This document shows, piece by piece, positions 1 to 10,708 of a stretch of DNA of 64,000 nt. The stretch is taken from positions 1,759,171-1,823,170 of the forward strand of contig CM030942.1 of assembly GCA_018136815.1 (NCBI GenBank), written 5' to 3'. The first letter of the stretch is position 1. The number at the start of each line of letters is the position of its first letter. Both the position numbers and the translations under genes were made by a program. The notes under the pieces were generated by a model. That model made no database searches, had not been told where the DNA came from, and saw only the letters and a list, made by a program, of their open reading frames with translations. This DNA is from Isochrysis galbana (lineage: Eukaryota > Haptophyta > Isochrysidales > Isochrysidaceae).

Positions 1-223
1 GTAAAATAGAACCAAAAGGGGCAAGCACAACGACATGAATCACACAGCCCGCCCCACTAGGGGTAGCCTCACTCAAGGTTTCTTTGATTCTCAATTCTCC
101 AAAAGATGAAGTGAGCCACGGCACTTCAGTATTGGTCGGACACTCGTCGACTCTTTTTCACGACCGGCGTGCGCACCATTCCAGGATCCTCCAACATCCT
201 ACCACGGCTCCATTTCGTTCGCC
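1..223. other. Window edge downstream of LRRC9-like gene
   Basis: I see no gene here. The last LRRC9-like codons before 224 read into TATAG|GTGAGG, which resembles a splice donor, so a further 3' exon of that minus-strand gene could lie here or beyond the edge. Confidence 0.4.
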
Positions 224-3200
224 TCACCTATAAGGCCTGCGGTCGGTAGACGATCCTGCAGTACGACCGCTACCCACAGATCGTCCCAATCCCCTGCCTC
301 GACCTTGCTGGTGAAAGAAATTGTCATGACCACCGGATATGGGATGCCAGTCAGCACTTGCAGATTCACCGTGGAGATTTCGATCGCTACGCTGGTTGCC
401 AAAACCATGGGGCGGATTGCCGCGTATATCGCCAGGAGCCCCTATCGATGCGATCCCAAGTCCGCCGCCTAGCCCACCGCCCGGCCCACCGCCCAGGCCA
501 GCCATCATCTCAAAATTCATTGAGGTTAGCTTGAGCGGCACCTTCGTGGCAAAGCCACGAGTTGTCGTCGGATCGGCGCTCGCGATATTTGGTCTGGCAT
601 CGGCATTGAAAATGATTTCAGCTCTCTCTCGCTCCTCATGTGTCACCTCGCGTGCGTCGATTAGCCGGAGCGATGGCAGTTGGCGTACGAGAGTCGGTCG
701 ATATAGCTGCTTTCGGGCAACACCATTGTTTGCTAGAGCAAGGTGCTGCAGGGACGGCAGCCCGTCCAACTTCTCAAGTTCAGGTATGTCCGCGATGCGA
801 TTTGTGCCGATGGCGAGCGTCGTCAGGTGAGGCAAATTTGCAACGTATTCCAACGTGCGCAGGCCATTCTCTTCTATGCGCAGCTCGCGGAGAGAAGAGA
901 GCGAGGATATAGATTGTGCATCAAGAGCCTTGATCTTATTCCGATCGAGGATAAGCTCGCGGAGCTGTGGCATGTCGGTCAGCCCTTCAACACGCGTTAT
1001 CTCGTTTCCCTGTAGGTGCAGGACCTTCAAATTTGGCAAGCGATTGACGTGCAGGCTTGGGATGTCCACAATCTGATTGAAGCCAAGCTGCAACACCTCG
1101 AGGGCGGCAAGGCAGATAATTCCTTTCCAGGATCCACTGGCAGGCGGCAGTGGAATCGTTGATATCTGGTTGTGATTGAGGCGTAGCACCGTCAACGCGG
1201 GCAAGAATGGGATGGCACCGCCATCAGCGATTAGGTTGAGATCTAGATTGAGCTCGCGCATGTTGCAAAAACTACAACAGGCAAGCGATTTGTGTCAGAT
1301 GCTGGCGAGGGGCGGTTGGCGTACATGCAACCGCGCCAGAATTTCAGGGTTCGCTCACCTAGGTGCATAAGCGTGCAAGGCCTCGAGCTCCCGAATCTTA
1401 GAGCGCGACAAATCTAGCTCTAGTACATGTTCAAAGTAGCTGTGGCCAAGTCTCTCTACGAGTGCTTCCTGCGTCAGTCGCCCAGCAAATCGCTCCTTGG
1501 CAATGTTCATCTCCCGCAACTGCAAGTGTGGAACGTGGTGGAAGAAAGTGAGTGTGCTGCGCTTCCTCAACTTAGAACGGAATGGAGGTCGCCACTGCGT
1601 CCGATGGGAACTCACGGATAGCACGCACGTGGCGTACGCACGAGAGGAGGGTTGCAGAGGGGTTGAAGGCTTACGTCAATGCCGATTCCATCAAGGACCT
1701 TGAGCTTCCGAAGGTGAAAGATAACATAGCTTCGAGAATCCGTTGTCCTGCACAGCTCGTTGCCTGAGATGTCCAGGATAATGAGTTTTGGCAATGTCCG
1801 CAGCTGCTGCACCTCCTTCAGCTCGGCGATGCGATTGTTTCCGATGTAGAGCTCCATGAGCGAGGTAAGGCTAGACAGCCCGGTGAGCGACGAGATCTCG
1901 TTGTCTTCGAGTGAAAGCTGAGTGAGAGCCGTCAGGGTCTCGAGGCCCTCGATACGGGTGATTCTATTTTTGCCTAGTTCGAGCTTGGTGAGCCGAACAA
2001 GCGCATCTACATTCTCCAGTTTCGTGATTTTGTTGTCCTCAAGAGAGAGCTCTTGTAGATGTACACAATTCTCGAGTCCTTCGATCCGCATCAACTCATT
2101 ATTACAGAAAGAGGCACGACGGAGATGGACAAGGCGCTCCAGATCGTGGAGCTTGCGCAAGTGGAAATGGTCGAGGTCGAGTTCCTCGATTTCGTCCCAC
2201 CAACGCCCGTCGTCGCCACCACTTCGGACCAAATCGTTGGGCGAGCGTGCTTCAATCGATGATTGTGTCTCCGGGTGCTCCTGAGAGCGCGCACCTCTGC
2301 CAAAGGAAGAGACGGGGCGTCGCCGCGAATGCCCATGGGTCTTGAGCAAGTCTACTGTGATAGAGCGTGAGGTGTCGGAGGCGCTTTCCCGTTCACCAGT
2401 CTCCACTGTGATGCCGTCTAGTACGGTGAGCTCGTTCAGCTTGCGCAGCACGTGCGTGCGGTAGCCTTTCAGCTCGCACACTGCGTTGTTGTGCAGGTTG
2501 AGCTCTTGCACCTTCGGGACGCACTTTTGCAATGCAGATGCGTCGTCCAATCGATAGATCAAGTTGTTGTTCAGCTCTAAATGCCGCACCTTAGGAAGGT
2601 GACCAAGCCCTTCGATACGTTTGATTAGATTAAATCCGAGCTCCAGCCGCTCTAGGTTGGGCATATTGTTGAGGCCCTCAAGCTTAGATATCTCATTGAA
2701 GCAGAGGACAAGCTCCCTCAAGTTGCTCAATTTGCCCATGCACTCGATGGCGCTGATCGCATTCCCATGTAGGTTGAGCCGGGTAAGATCAGACAACGGC
2801 TTGCCGTGAGCGCATCTTCGCAGCACTTCATCGTCAATGCGCGTGACCTTGCTCCATTCTTTGAGCGGAGGAGGCATATTGAGCGCAGCGGTGCAAGCAT
2901 CATCGTAAGACTCAGTCGCCGTAGGTGTCGTGCACTGCTGGGCGAAGCGAAGCAGCGGTCGCGCCAGGCTTGCCAAGTCGACAGCCTCTGCCTCCGAATG
3001 CAAAGTCGCGCCGATACCGCCACCGAGCTCCACCAGCTGCTGCGCCGTCGGCTCATGATCGGGCTTGGCACCGGTAGCAGTGTACTCAAGCTCAACCAAG
3101 TACTCAGGTAGCACCAGGGCCGGTTCGAATACGTACCATTCCCGCTGCTTGCCCTCTGCCTCCACCGGCCTATACACAGAAGAAAATCCATCATAGTCTT

Positions 3201-5002
3201 CTTGGCACACCGACTGGTCCATGGCGCCCTTGGCTTGGGTGCATCGCGAGAGGAAGACTTTGGTGATGAGCAGCTGGGAGTGGAGCTTCTTCTGTGCGAG
3301 GTGCGGCAGTTCCGCCGCTGCGGCAACAGCCGCCGAGCCACAGCCCTGGGCCGCTTGTTCCACGAGCCCGGCTGCAGCGGCCACCGCAAGCAAGCGAGGT
3401 TTGTCACAAATGCCGACCGAATTCGACAGCGGCACGGCTGCGTGGCCGCAGCCGGCCTGATACTCCGAAACTGGACGGAAACCATCTTCTATTACTCGTG
3501 TGAGCTCTCCAGGCAGCTCCGGATGCTCCCCATAGAAGAGGTACTCCAGTGAGCGTTTGTACGACGGGTCCGACGTGTTGACCTTGCCCTCGAGGTGTTC
3601 TTCGAAACGATTGCGGAGCATTCGATTGTGGATACGCGTCACGCGCCTCACCCGCACACCATCGATCCCGCAGGTCACGAAGTCTGCCGCGACGAATCGT
3701 GACATTACGAGGTCGACACAAGACGAATACCACACATCAGATGGCTTTCCGTCCTCAAGGCGAATGTTACCGCCTGTTTCCAATTCCACAAGTAATCGAT
3801 TAATGGAAGACTGCGACAGGTCGCACACCTCCTGATGGACATGTGATGCTGCCGCCACAGTCCTTGCGATGTCACTCATCTTAGATTCGATGCCGCGGTC
3901 CAGAGTCGCAATTTTGTCTCGAAGTAGTGGCACATCCGCGTCAGTGGCTGCCAGGCCCGCAACCTCGAGGTCGTCCAATTGTCTTTGCACATCCTTCTTT
4001 TGCCGCAGTAACACATTCAGGTTAAGATTGACCTGAGAAATCCTGGCTTGACGTGTCTCTGCGAGTCTACGTAGCACATTCGAAGTGTTGCGCTTGAACG
4101 TCTTAATGCGCATATTGTAATACCTATGGTATGCCATGGGCGATCTCAATCAGACGTAACTTGATGCCGCACAGGATCTGACTGGCCACGGGAATGTCAG
4201 TCTGACAAGGCGGGCGAAGGGAGCTTGCGCACATTTTCTTTTTCATGTACGTTGCCTCCGCAATCTGACGTGACTCTTCAGCGATGATGAGGCTGTCCAG
4301 GACGTTGAGCTGCTGAAGGTGGAAGAGGATGTACGTCTGGTAGTTGCACAAATTACAGACCGGGGAGTCCCCAAAATGGCCATCCGCAAAGGAGAGCGAT
4401 GACAACAAGCGGAGGTGCACGAGAGAAGGGATGTCTTTGAAGTTGCAGATCGCTGACGCAGCAAGGTTGAGATCGGTAAGAGCGACGTTGCTATCGAGCT
4501 TGTCTCCAATGTACGATACGTGCGTCCGGGCAAGCCACAGAGAGTGCAGGCGTGTAAGGCTTTCCGTCCCCTGTATTACCGCGATAGGATTCTCATTTAG
4601 CCAGAGTGTGCGCAGATTCGTGAGCTCGCCCAGGACAGTCGGATCCATCTTTGTCAGGCTGTTACTCGACAAGTCGAGGTGTATCAGCTGCGTGCAACTC
4701 TCGATGCCTCGCATCGTCTGCAGCCTCACTTCAGTCATGCAGAGGCGCTGGAGCTGGCTCATGCGGTGAAGACCGATGGGCTGGGGAATGTTCTGCACAT
4801 GTAGTTGGAGCTCTTTCAGATTGGGATAGTCGGTCAGCCAGGCCGGCTGGTTGAGTGTGTTCATGAACATCTCCATCCTGCTCACATTGGCGCACCGCCG
4901 CACAAACTCCTCCTCATCGACGCCATGAAGCTGCTCTGAGTTGGTGACCTCACCAAAGGCCCAATAGAGCAGGTTGAGCCTATCTCCAGTGACCTTGCTC
5001 AT
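224..5002 (-). CDS. LRRC9: LRRC9-like leucine-rich-repeat protein with PARP-like insert
   Basis: Four exons read right to left: 5002-4233, 4123-1675, about 1594 (or 1570)-1359, and 1271-224, giving about 1,500 aa (human LRRC9 is about 1,450). The ATG at 5002 is preferred over an in-frame GTG at 5005. Intron 1 is GTGCGC...CATAG and joins KKKM to YYNMRIKT, a junction I recall as conserved in LRRC9. Intron 3 is GTGAGC...TTGTAG. The N-terminal LRR block spans about residues 50-250. A segment at about 388-605 resembles a PARP catalytic fold: HNRMLRNRFEE (about 424-434), LFYGEH (452-457) and WYVFEPALVLPEYLVELEY (586-604). The usual His and second Tyr of the NAD site are not evident, so it is probably inactive. 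Two further LRR blocks follow, with an AKERFAGRLT linker between them and a Gly-rich tail. The LRRs are SDS22-like. Family knowledge: linked to cilia; molecular role poorly known. Confidence 0.85.
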
Positions 5003-5299
5003 CACGCCCTCGGAGCCGCTGTGTCACACACACACACACACACTCCCTTCGCCTCCACCCGCTGCCTTCGACCCCTTCCCTCCTACTTGTCGCCTCTTTC
5101 TTCCCTCCTCTCCCAAATCCCCTGCCAGCCTGGCAGCCCACCCCCCAACCCTCCAAAAGCCTAACCCCCCTTCCGCCCCCGCCCCTGTCTTCCCGCCCCC
5201 GCACCCCCCCCCCCCCCACCCCCCTGCCTGGCCCGCGCTGCACAGGGGGGGGGCGGGGGGCAAGCTCTCGCAGGAGCCGTTCGGTCGGTCGTCCCTTCT
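5003..5299. other. C/A-rich low-complexity upstream region
   Basis: This is the upstream side of the LRRC9-like gene. It holds a (CA)n run at about 5026-5042 and long pyrimidine tracts including C9 at about 5207-5218. The ORFs here are composition artefacts. No TATA-like motif could be assigned. Confidence 0.5.
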
Positions 5300-5501
5300 G
5301 TTTAGTGTTAGTGTTTAACAGCAGTTGTTTTGTAGGATGGAGTTTTCTAGTCTGAGGGGTGACGTCATCGGTAGGGAAGCTACATACGTCATTGGCTTGT
5401 CGCGCGAGCTAGCCCTCAATGGTTACTCTGATCTACGTTGCTCTTCTCACAGTCACTGGGCCCCATATAGGTTGGGCCGAACATGGTACCCCCGCTGAGA
5501 G
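5300..5501 (+). mobile_element. LTR-like repeat with tRNA primer site (copy 1)
   Basis: The segment ends ...GGGCCGAACA at 5483, directly followed by TGGTACCCCCGCTGAGAG (5484-5501). CA followed by TGG is the classic LTR end plus primer-binding site, and the 18-mer would pair with a tRNA 3' end finishing in CCA. Copies end the same way at 15690 and 61862, all preceded by a CACTG..CC(A/C)CATA block. The 5' edge is uncertain. No gag or pol follows, so it is a solo or truncated element. Confidence 0.55.
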
Positions 5502-6265
5502 GGTGCCTGCTCGCCTTCCTTTTCCTTTGCTGACGGCGGGCTTCAGCCCGCAACCCTAACCTTGATTACAATGACTAGCTTGACTACAACATTTTTGCCT
5601 TTAGTTACACTATGAAAATTTGGCTGTGGCAATAGTCATGGCTTGAATAATGGACTTTTGAAATAGTCAAGCAATAGTCAATAGTTGACTTCTTGACTAT
5701 TTTTGACAACAAATGCAAATGCAAATGCAAATTTGCAATTACACCGTATGTAGTTACGATAGTAAGTAAAAATCCCCGATCGAATCCAACGTCCGGCGGC
5801 GGCGGCCTCTCTCTCGCTCTCCTCGGCGATGGCACCGCCTCGTCGTCAGGTCCAGCAAAGGCAAAGGCGCATCACCTCGGTGTTGTTGCCGGAGCTGAAG
5901 CGACCAAGGAGCGCCATCGCGGCCGGCAAATTGCAGTACCTGGCCTCCCCCGTTCCCCCGATGAGCCCGTTCGGGGCTTCGGGGCCCCCCGGACGAACCG
6001 TGCGCCGCGCTAGCCGCCGGTGCGCCTTGTCGCATTCATCCTAGATGATATGCGATTTCCAGGCTCTTATTTCCAGGTCCTTCGCCGTGCGGCCACACGG
6101 TGAAGCTCAGGTACATCTAGGTTGGTAGGGTTCGTCCCTAGTCCCTAGTAAGGCGTGGAACTAGATAGCCAGATATCTAGCTATCTAGTTATCCACCCCC
6201 GATTTTCACTATCTATATCTAGTTAGATAGAGCCGGCGACTATCTATATCTAGCTAGATATGCGA
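5502..6265. repeat. AT-rich tandem and palindromic repeats
   Basis: About 5560-5770 is AT-rich with recurrent AGTCAAG/TTGACTA words and a tandem AAATGC block (5706-5730). About 6112-6262 is packed with imperfect palindromes on CTATCTAGTTAGATAG and ATATCTAGCTAGATAT, the motif that recurs at 16,180-16,240. A short ORF at about 5693-6013 (+) has no recognisable domain. No gene is supported. Confidence 0.5.
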
Positions 6266-6310
6266 CACCCTCCTCGGGATACCTTGGCATCCTGGCATGG
6301 AGGTATATTC

Positions 6311-6778
6311 AAAAAAAAAACATCTGAAGATTCTGGGCTACACACCTACTAGTCTCGGGTCCTCCCTTCTCTAGCTAACACCGCCCTTACATTCCCTCCC
6401 TCCGCCTCTTCCCCTGCCCCCCGTCATTCCTTTCTCTTCGGTTTCCGGGGTACCGCGACAGTGTAGGGGCCAAGCCCGGAGGCCTTCCCTATTGGAGTGT
6501 CCCGCTGGTGGAGTGTGGTGGATGTGGCTGTGGAAGGTGAGATGGGTGTTGTGCTCCAGCATGGTGGTCTCCATGTGGTCTGTGCGTGCGCTGTTCGCGG
6601 TGATGCGGGGGCGTGGCGTGGCGGCTCCTGTGCCCACCTGGCTAGGCGTGTCGTCTGGGCGCGGTAGCTTCGGCGACAGCGGGGTGTCCATCAGCAGTTC
6701 GTCCATCTCCGCGAGGGCGGCGGCAGCGAGGGAGGGAGGCGGCGCGCGCTCCATGACCCTATCGTTTTAACGATAGTT
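6311..6778 (-). mobile_element. Nested non-LTR element, 468 bp, with 17-bp target duplication
   Basis: The insertion is flanked by near-identical 17-mers, GGCATGGAGGTATATTC at 6294-6310 and the same with one change at 6779-6795. On the minus strand the 5' end is a perfect hairpin (complement of 6759-6776, stem 8, loop 2) followed by ATGGAGCGCGCGCC. The 3' end is GAATCTTCAGATG plus T10 (6311-6320). It is too short for a reverse transcriptase, so it is an internally deleted or non-autonomous relative of the LINEs here. Confidence 0.8.
6371..6754 (-). pseudogene. LINE ORF1 N-terminal fragment (127 aa)
   Basis: The reading frame starts MERAPPPSLAAAALAEMDE at the ATG next to the element's 5' hairpin. 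It shares the MERA start with ORF1 of the full-length LINE (36,165) and has a close relative at 53,852. It contains a DTPLSPKLPRPDD stretch but no zinc finger or RNA-binding domain. It is likely a truncated ORF1 of the nested element. Confidence 0.6.
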
Positions 6779-7409
6779 GGCATGTAGGTATATTCTTACG
6801 GACTTTTACAATATTCAGTATGGCAACGCGGACGGCAGGTCCGTTAGAAGCGATCCTAAGAACGATCCTTGATTGATCCTTGCGAGATACCATCTACTAG
6901 TAACGGCGAAGATCGGTTTCTTTCAGAGGCTAAAAAAACAACGAGAGAATATGGGGCTACACGCCCCGAGCAACAAACATATTAGAAAAATGATAAGCCC
7001 CCTCTACACGGTGGACGGTGGACAAAGACTTCAACTTGGGAAACATCGGACGACCTCTTGCAGGCGGCGAGAGGGCTGGATATACGAAGCATCACTTAAC
7101 AAAATGGAAACTCCACGCGATAGTACCGGCGGGTAAAATAAACGGACTCTCAGAAGGGAAATATAATAAAGCAAAGCCGAGTCAATGTGACGAAGATACC
7201 ACAATCTCCCGCCCCCTTCTCTCCAACTCCTGGCCGAAGCAGCGCGCACGGCCTCCCTGAAACTAGTATCTCCGCTAAGAGCAAGAGCGGGAGCTGGGGA
7301 AGGGGAAGGGGAAAGGGGTTGACGGTGGTTAAGGTTGGGTAGTAGGGAGGTACATAAGCACGCTGCCTCACGTCGCACACGTAGCAGAGATTTTTAAGAA
7401 GATTTTTTT

Positions 7410-7670
7410 CTACCTTATGACTTATGAAGATAAGTCTACCTTACGAAGCTTCGTAACGAGCGAATAAAACGGAGCCCCTACCTTACAAGATAAGTCTAAG
7501 CTTACGAAGATAATTTTGCTTCGTAACGAGCGAATCGACCGACCGCGACAGGGGACGCAGCACGCGCGGGAAGCGAGAGAGCGAGGAGGCGAAGGAGGAG
7601 CATCTCAGAGGATATTCAGACGCAGAGGAAAAAGAGAGGAAAAGAAAGAGCGTCGTCGCCCGACGGCGCG
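7410..7670. other. Short-repeat flank upstream of methyltransferase gene
   Basis: Repeated words CTACCTTA..GATAAGTCTA and CTTCGTAACGAGCGAAT occur twice each (7410-7535), followed by purine-rich sequence. I see no ORF of interest. It may contain the promoter or leader of the downstream gene. Confidence 0.35.
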
Positions 7671-8732
7671 ATGGCGGCCGGGCCGCGCCTCGACGCGCGG
7701 TGGGCATCAGCGCTGCGGGGCGAGAGCAGCAGGATTCGGTGCGCCAATCAAACCCCGCCCTTGGGCCGTTCAGGCTGGCGCCTGTGTAACGATATGCTCG
7801 CGCTCCCGCAGCCACGCTTCTCTGTCGGGCGAGCGGGCTCCCCACCCGACGAGGGCTGTCTCATGATCTCAATCGGGATCGGAAACAGCTGGGAGCTCGA
7901 GGATGCAGTCGCTGAGGCAGGGTGTGAAGTCCATGCTTTCGACCCGACTCACGAGCTCCACCGCGCCCATCGGCAGCACGCCTATACTAGGCCACGGATG
8001 CGCTTCCACTTCCTTGGGCTCGCCACAGGAGCCAACGCAAGCATCGGTGGCGGGTATGGCGGGCTTGCCGGCAACGAGTGCATGCGCCCTCTCGACGAGA
8101 TTTTCGATCTGGCTTTGGTTGGACGGCTGCGACGCGCAATTGATGTGCTCAAAATTGATTGCGAGGGGTGTGAATGGGGTGCCTTTGCTGACATTGCAGC
8201 GAGGAAGCCAGAGTTGCTTGCACGTGTTCAGTTTCTTCTTATCGAGCTCCATATGACGCCTCGATACAATCTTCCGAATGCAGCTCCCCTCAACACTCTC
8301 ATGGGGCATGTCATGGACAAGCACGGTATGCGCCTCTTCCGCAAGCCGAAGAAGAATCGTGGGTTCCCTTGGGCACGCAATGAAAAGACAAAGGCCCTTG
8401 TTGAAGCAGGCCTAGACCGCGAGGCATGCTGTGCTGAGCTTCATCTCATGCGCACGGACCAGTCGCCCGCGCGACGATCGTATGTGGAATGGTTGGAACG
8501 GATCGAACCAGCATTCAAGGGCGTTCCCATGGCTTCGATCCGTCTATCTATGAAGGCAAGCGCGCGTATCAATACACATGATGTTGTGATGCATGTAAAT
8601 GCGTCGCAGCCGAACCTCGACGAACGCGGTCCTTCGTCCGATCCAAGCCTAGAGGGCTCCGCTTCTCGGCATACGCGGCCAGACTCATGCACCTGGTGGC
8701 AGCGATTGTGGGGTAGCAACTGCGGTAGGTGA
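7671..8732 (+). CDS. Methyltransf_22 (METTL24-like) domain protein
   Basis: An open frame of 353 codons from the ATG at 7671; a later Met at about residue 42 is an alternative start. The domain runs from about residue 63. MISIGIGNSWELEDAV followed by GCEVHAFDPT is the family's SAM-binding start, and DVLKIDCEGCEW near residue 160 is its characteristic strand with the conserved Asp and Glu. QFLLIELHM follows. This pattern fits the METTL24/Methyltransf_22 group, putative SAM-dependent methyltransferases whose substrate is not established. No membrane segment or clear signal peptide is visible. The stop lies in AGG TGAGC, which could also be a splice donor, so the C-terminus may continue. It stands alone between mobile elements. 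Confidence 0.75.
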   Translation: MAAGPRLDARWASALRGESSRIRCANQTPPLGRSGWRLCNDMLALPQPRFSVGRAGSPPDEGCLMISIGIGNSWELEDAVAEAGCEVHAFDPTHELHRAHRQHAYTRPRMRFHFLGLATGANASIGGGYGGLAGNECMRPLDEIFDLALVGRLRRAIDVLKIDCEGCEWGAFADIAARKPELLARVQFLLIELHMTPRYNLPNAAPLNTLMGHVMDKHGMRLFRKPKKNRGFPWARNEKTKALVEAGLDREACCAELHLMRTDQSPARRSYVEWLERIEPAFKGVPMASIRLSMKASARINTHDVVMHVNASQPNLDERGPSSDPSLEGSASRHTRPDSCTWWQRLWGSNCGR

Positions 8733-9253
8733 GCGCGTTGAGCACGCTGTTCACCACCAGTGGCGCATCGCCAGCCGAGCCGTAGGACGCGCGGCCATCT
8801 TGTTGTTCTTCCACACATGAGGAAGCTGCGCTCCAGCTCGGTAAACTACCACCGTGCCGGCTCAACGAGCAGCGCGGTCGATGCGACGACCTGCCACTTG
8901 GCCGCGGCCTGTGTCGGCCCTGCATCGAGCACGAACCTGACTATCGACGTGCTGGGCTGAAACATTAGCGCTTGTGCAAGGGAAAGTGCGAGGGCTCTCC
9001 CGCCAACCTGATAAGCCTGAGGATGATGGTGCCTGACTCAGGGGCGTGAGCGCCCTTTGCACGTCTGTACGGCTCTGGCACGCCATAGGAGCACAGAGTC
9101 CGCCATGGCGGCCGCGAGTTCCATGTACATAGGTTATACATAGGTCCCTCGGCGATGTGCTCAAGGCCTCATGCCTAAGGTCGCGTTCCGTCGAAAGAGG
9201 ACCATGTGAATTTTCTTTTTGTATTCAGTTAAACTTCAAATACTATTTGTAGT
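8733..9253. other. Unassigned region
   Basis: Several short overlapping frames exist on both strands (for example minus 8441-8818) but none resembles a known domain. The GC level is gene-like to about 9160 and falls after 9200. It may be a decayed gene or the 3' end of the methyltransferase transcript. Confidence 0.3.
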
Positions 9254-9592
9254 TTAAATAGAGAAGCACAAGTTAAATATAATTGCTATTTTGATAGTAA
9301 TCCGTACGCTCAAAAAGCACGGCTCGACGCCTTTATTCCAAGACGCAGCCTCGGCCCTCTCAACCTCAGCGTACAAGGAGAAGGATGGAGCTGGGGGTGG
9401 AGGAGATGGCGGAGGCAGAGACGGCGGCAGAGGAAGTGGCGTGAAGGGCAGCGGTGGTGGGAAGGGCGGCGGTGGCGTGGGCGGCGGTGTGGGCGGCGAG
9501 GAAGAGGTGTGGGTGGCGGAGGAGGTGAAGGCGGCGAGGCTAGAGGTGGGGGAGGCTAGGTAAAAAAAACTCTGGCGGATCGGGAGGCCCAA
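9254..9592 (-). repeat. Short Pro-rich low-complexity ORF
   Basis: The plus strand at 9383-9560 is GGC/GGT/GAG repeats. The minus frame reads PPTPPPPFPPPLP-like peptide for 112 codons. It resembles the giant gene's repeat in composition, but there is no signal peptide, Cys module or terminus, so it is either a tiny remnant or composition noise. Confidence 0.35.
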
Positions 9593-9904
9593 ATTTTTTA
9601 TCGTGGGACCGGGGGAAGATTTCCCCTCCTCTCCCCCCGCTCGGATCCGAATCCGAGGCAGAGCGATGGCGATCGACCCGCCTGACAGGCCGACCTTCGC
9701 CGCGGCTCTAGCGAGAGCGCGGCGGCGATCGGTCGGACTTGTGCCCGTGGAGTTCGATCAGGCGAGAAGCGCTCAATAGGGCTAGCTAGGTAAAAATATG
9801 TGACATGAACTACATATTTGGGTCAACTTCTCCGGATTACATATCGTTACATTTTCGTACATATTTCACATATTTACGGCATATTTGGGCGGTAGGGAGG
9901 GGGT
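9593..9904. other. AT-rich spacer
   Basis: No gene. The segment 9790-9890 repeats ACATATTT-type words (9811, 9860, 9867, 9880). Nothing else is recognisable. Confidence 0.4.
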
Positions 9905-10621
9905 TCACATACTAACTCCCTTGCAGATCAAGTGTCCGCGTCCTTCATATTGCGTTACAAGCTCGCAACAAGCGCAAGCAGGAGCAGGGGGGGTGGTGTC
10001 GATGGTGGTGGTGGAAATGGTGATGGTGGTGGTGGAGATGGTGATGGTGGTGGCGGAGAGGGTAATGGTGGTGGGGTGGGTGGAGGGGAGGGGCGTGAGG
10101 GTGTTCCGAGGGGGGTAGCAGGTGGAAGGAAAGGAGGAGGAGGGGGCGAGGGGCGTAACTGACGAGGGAGGAGGTGACAAGGGAGGAGGTTGCAATGGTG
10201 GTGAAGACGGAGGAGGTGGCAATGGCGGTGAGGACGGAGGAGGTGGTCGTGGAGGAGAAGTGGGAGGTGGTGGCAATGGCGACGAAGAGGGAGGAGGTGG
10301 CAATGGCGGCGAAGACGGAGGAGGTGGCAATGGCGGTGAGGACGGAGGAGGGGGTGGCGAGGGAGGGGGTGGCGATGGAGGAGAGGGAGGGGGTGGCGAT
10401 GGAGGAGGAGAGGGAGGGGGTGGCGAGGGAGGGGGTGGTGAGGGAGGGGGTGGTGAGGGAGGGGGTGGTGAGGGAGGAAGAGAGGGAGGGGGCGGCGAGG
10501 GAGGAGGTGGCAATGGCGGTGAAGAGGGAGGGGGTGGCGAGGGAGGGGGTGGGGAGGCAGGGGTTGGCGAGGCAGGCCCGATTGAATCGACTAGCGTGAG
10601 ACCACGTGTGTGCTCCCACAA
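9905..10621 (-). pseudogene. Ser-Pro4-rich ORF, possible fragment of a rod protein
   Basis: The minus frame is open for 238 codons and is dominated by SPPPPSPPPP units, then changes to a Ser/Thr/His-rich tail ending CELVTQYEGRGHLICKGVSM. There is no signal peptide or membrane anchor. The repeat resembles the giant surface protein at 17-35 kb, so this may be a dispersed piece of a related gene or an independent expansion. The start at 10621 is GTG or a non-AUG codon, so real translation is doubtful. Confidence 0.35.
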
Positions 10622-10708
10622 AGTTTAAGTGTCAAGTAAGCTCCAGGTGACAACGGAAGGTGCTAGCAGGGATGGGGATAATTGAACATTGAACGCTTTT
10701 GGTCTCTC

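Larger units (their letters stand above)
6266..7409 (+). mobile_element. 5'-truncated LINE (family A) copy with nested insertion
   Basis: The sequence matches the end of the full-length LINE at 36,140-42,421. It begins in the ORF2 codons for GYLGILAWRYI, then resumes at 6779 after an insertion and runs through the ORF2 C-terminus (stop near 7105) and 3' UTR to AAGAAGATTTTTTT at 7403-7409. Short internal duplications (GATTGATCCTT near 6870, ACGGTGG near 7014) and substitutions break the frame, so it is a dead copy. Confidence 0.85.

Noticed and set aside
10122..10628. Gly-rich plus-strand ORFs at 10.1-10.6 kb
   Set aside because: Composition shadow of the Pro-rich minus frame; no gene signals on plus.
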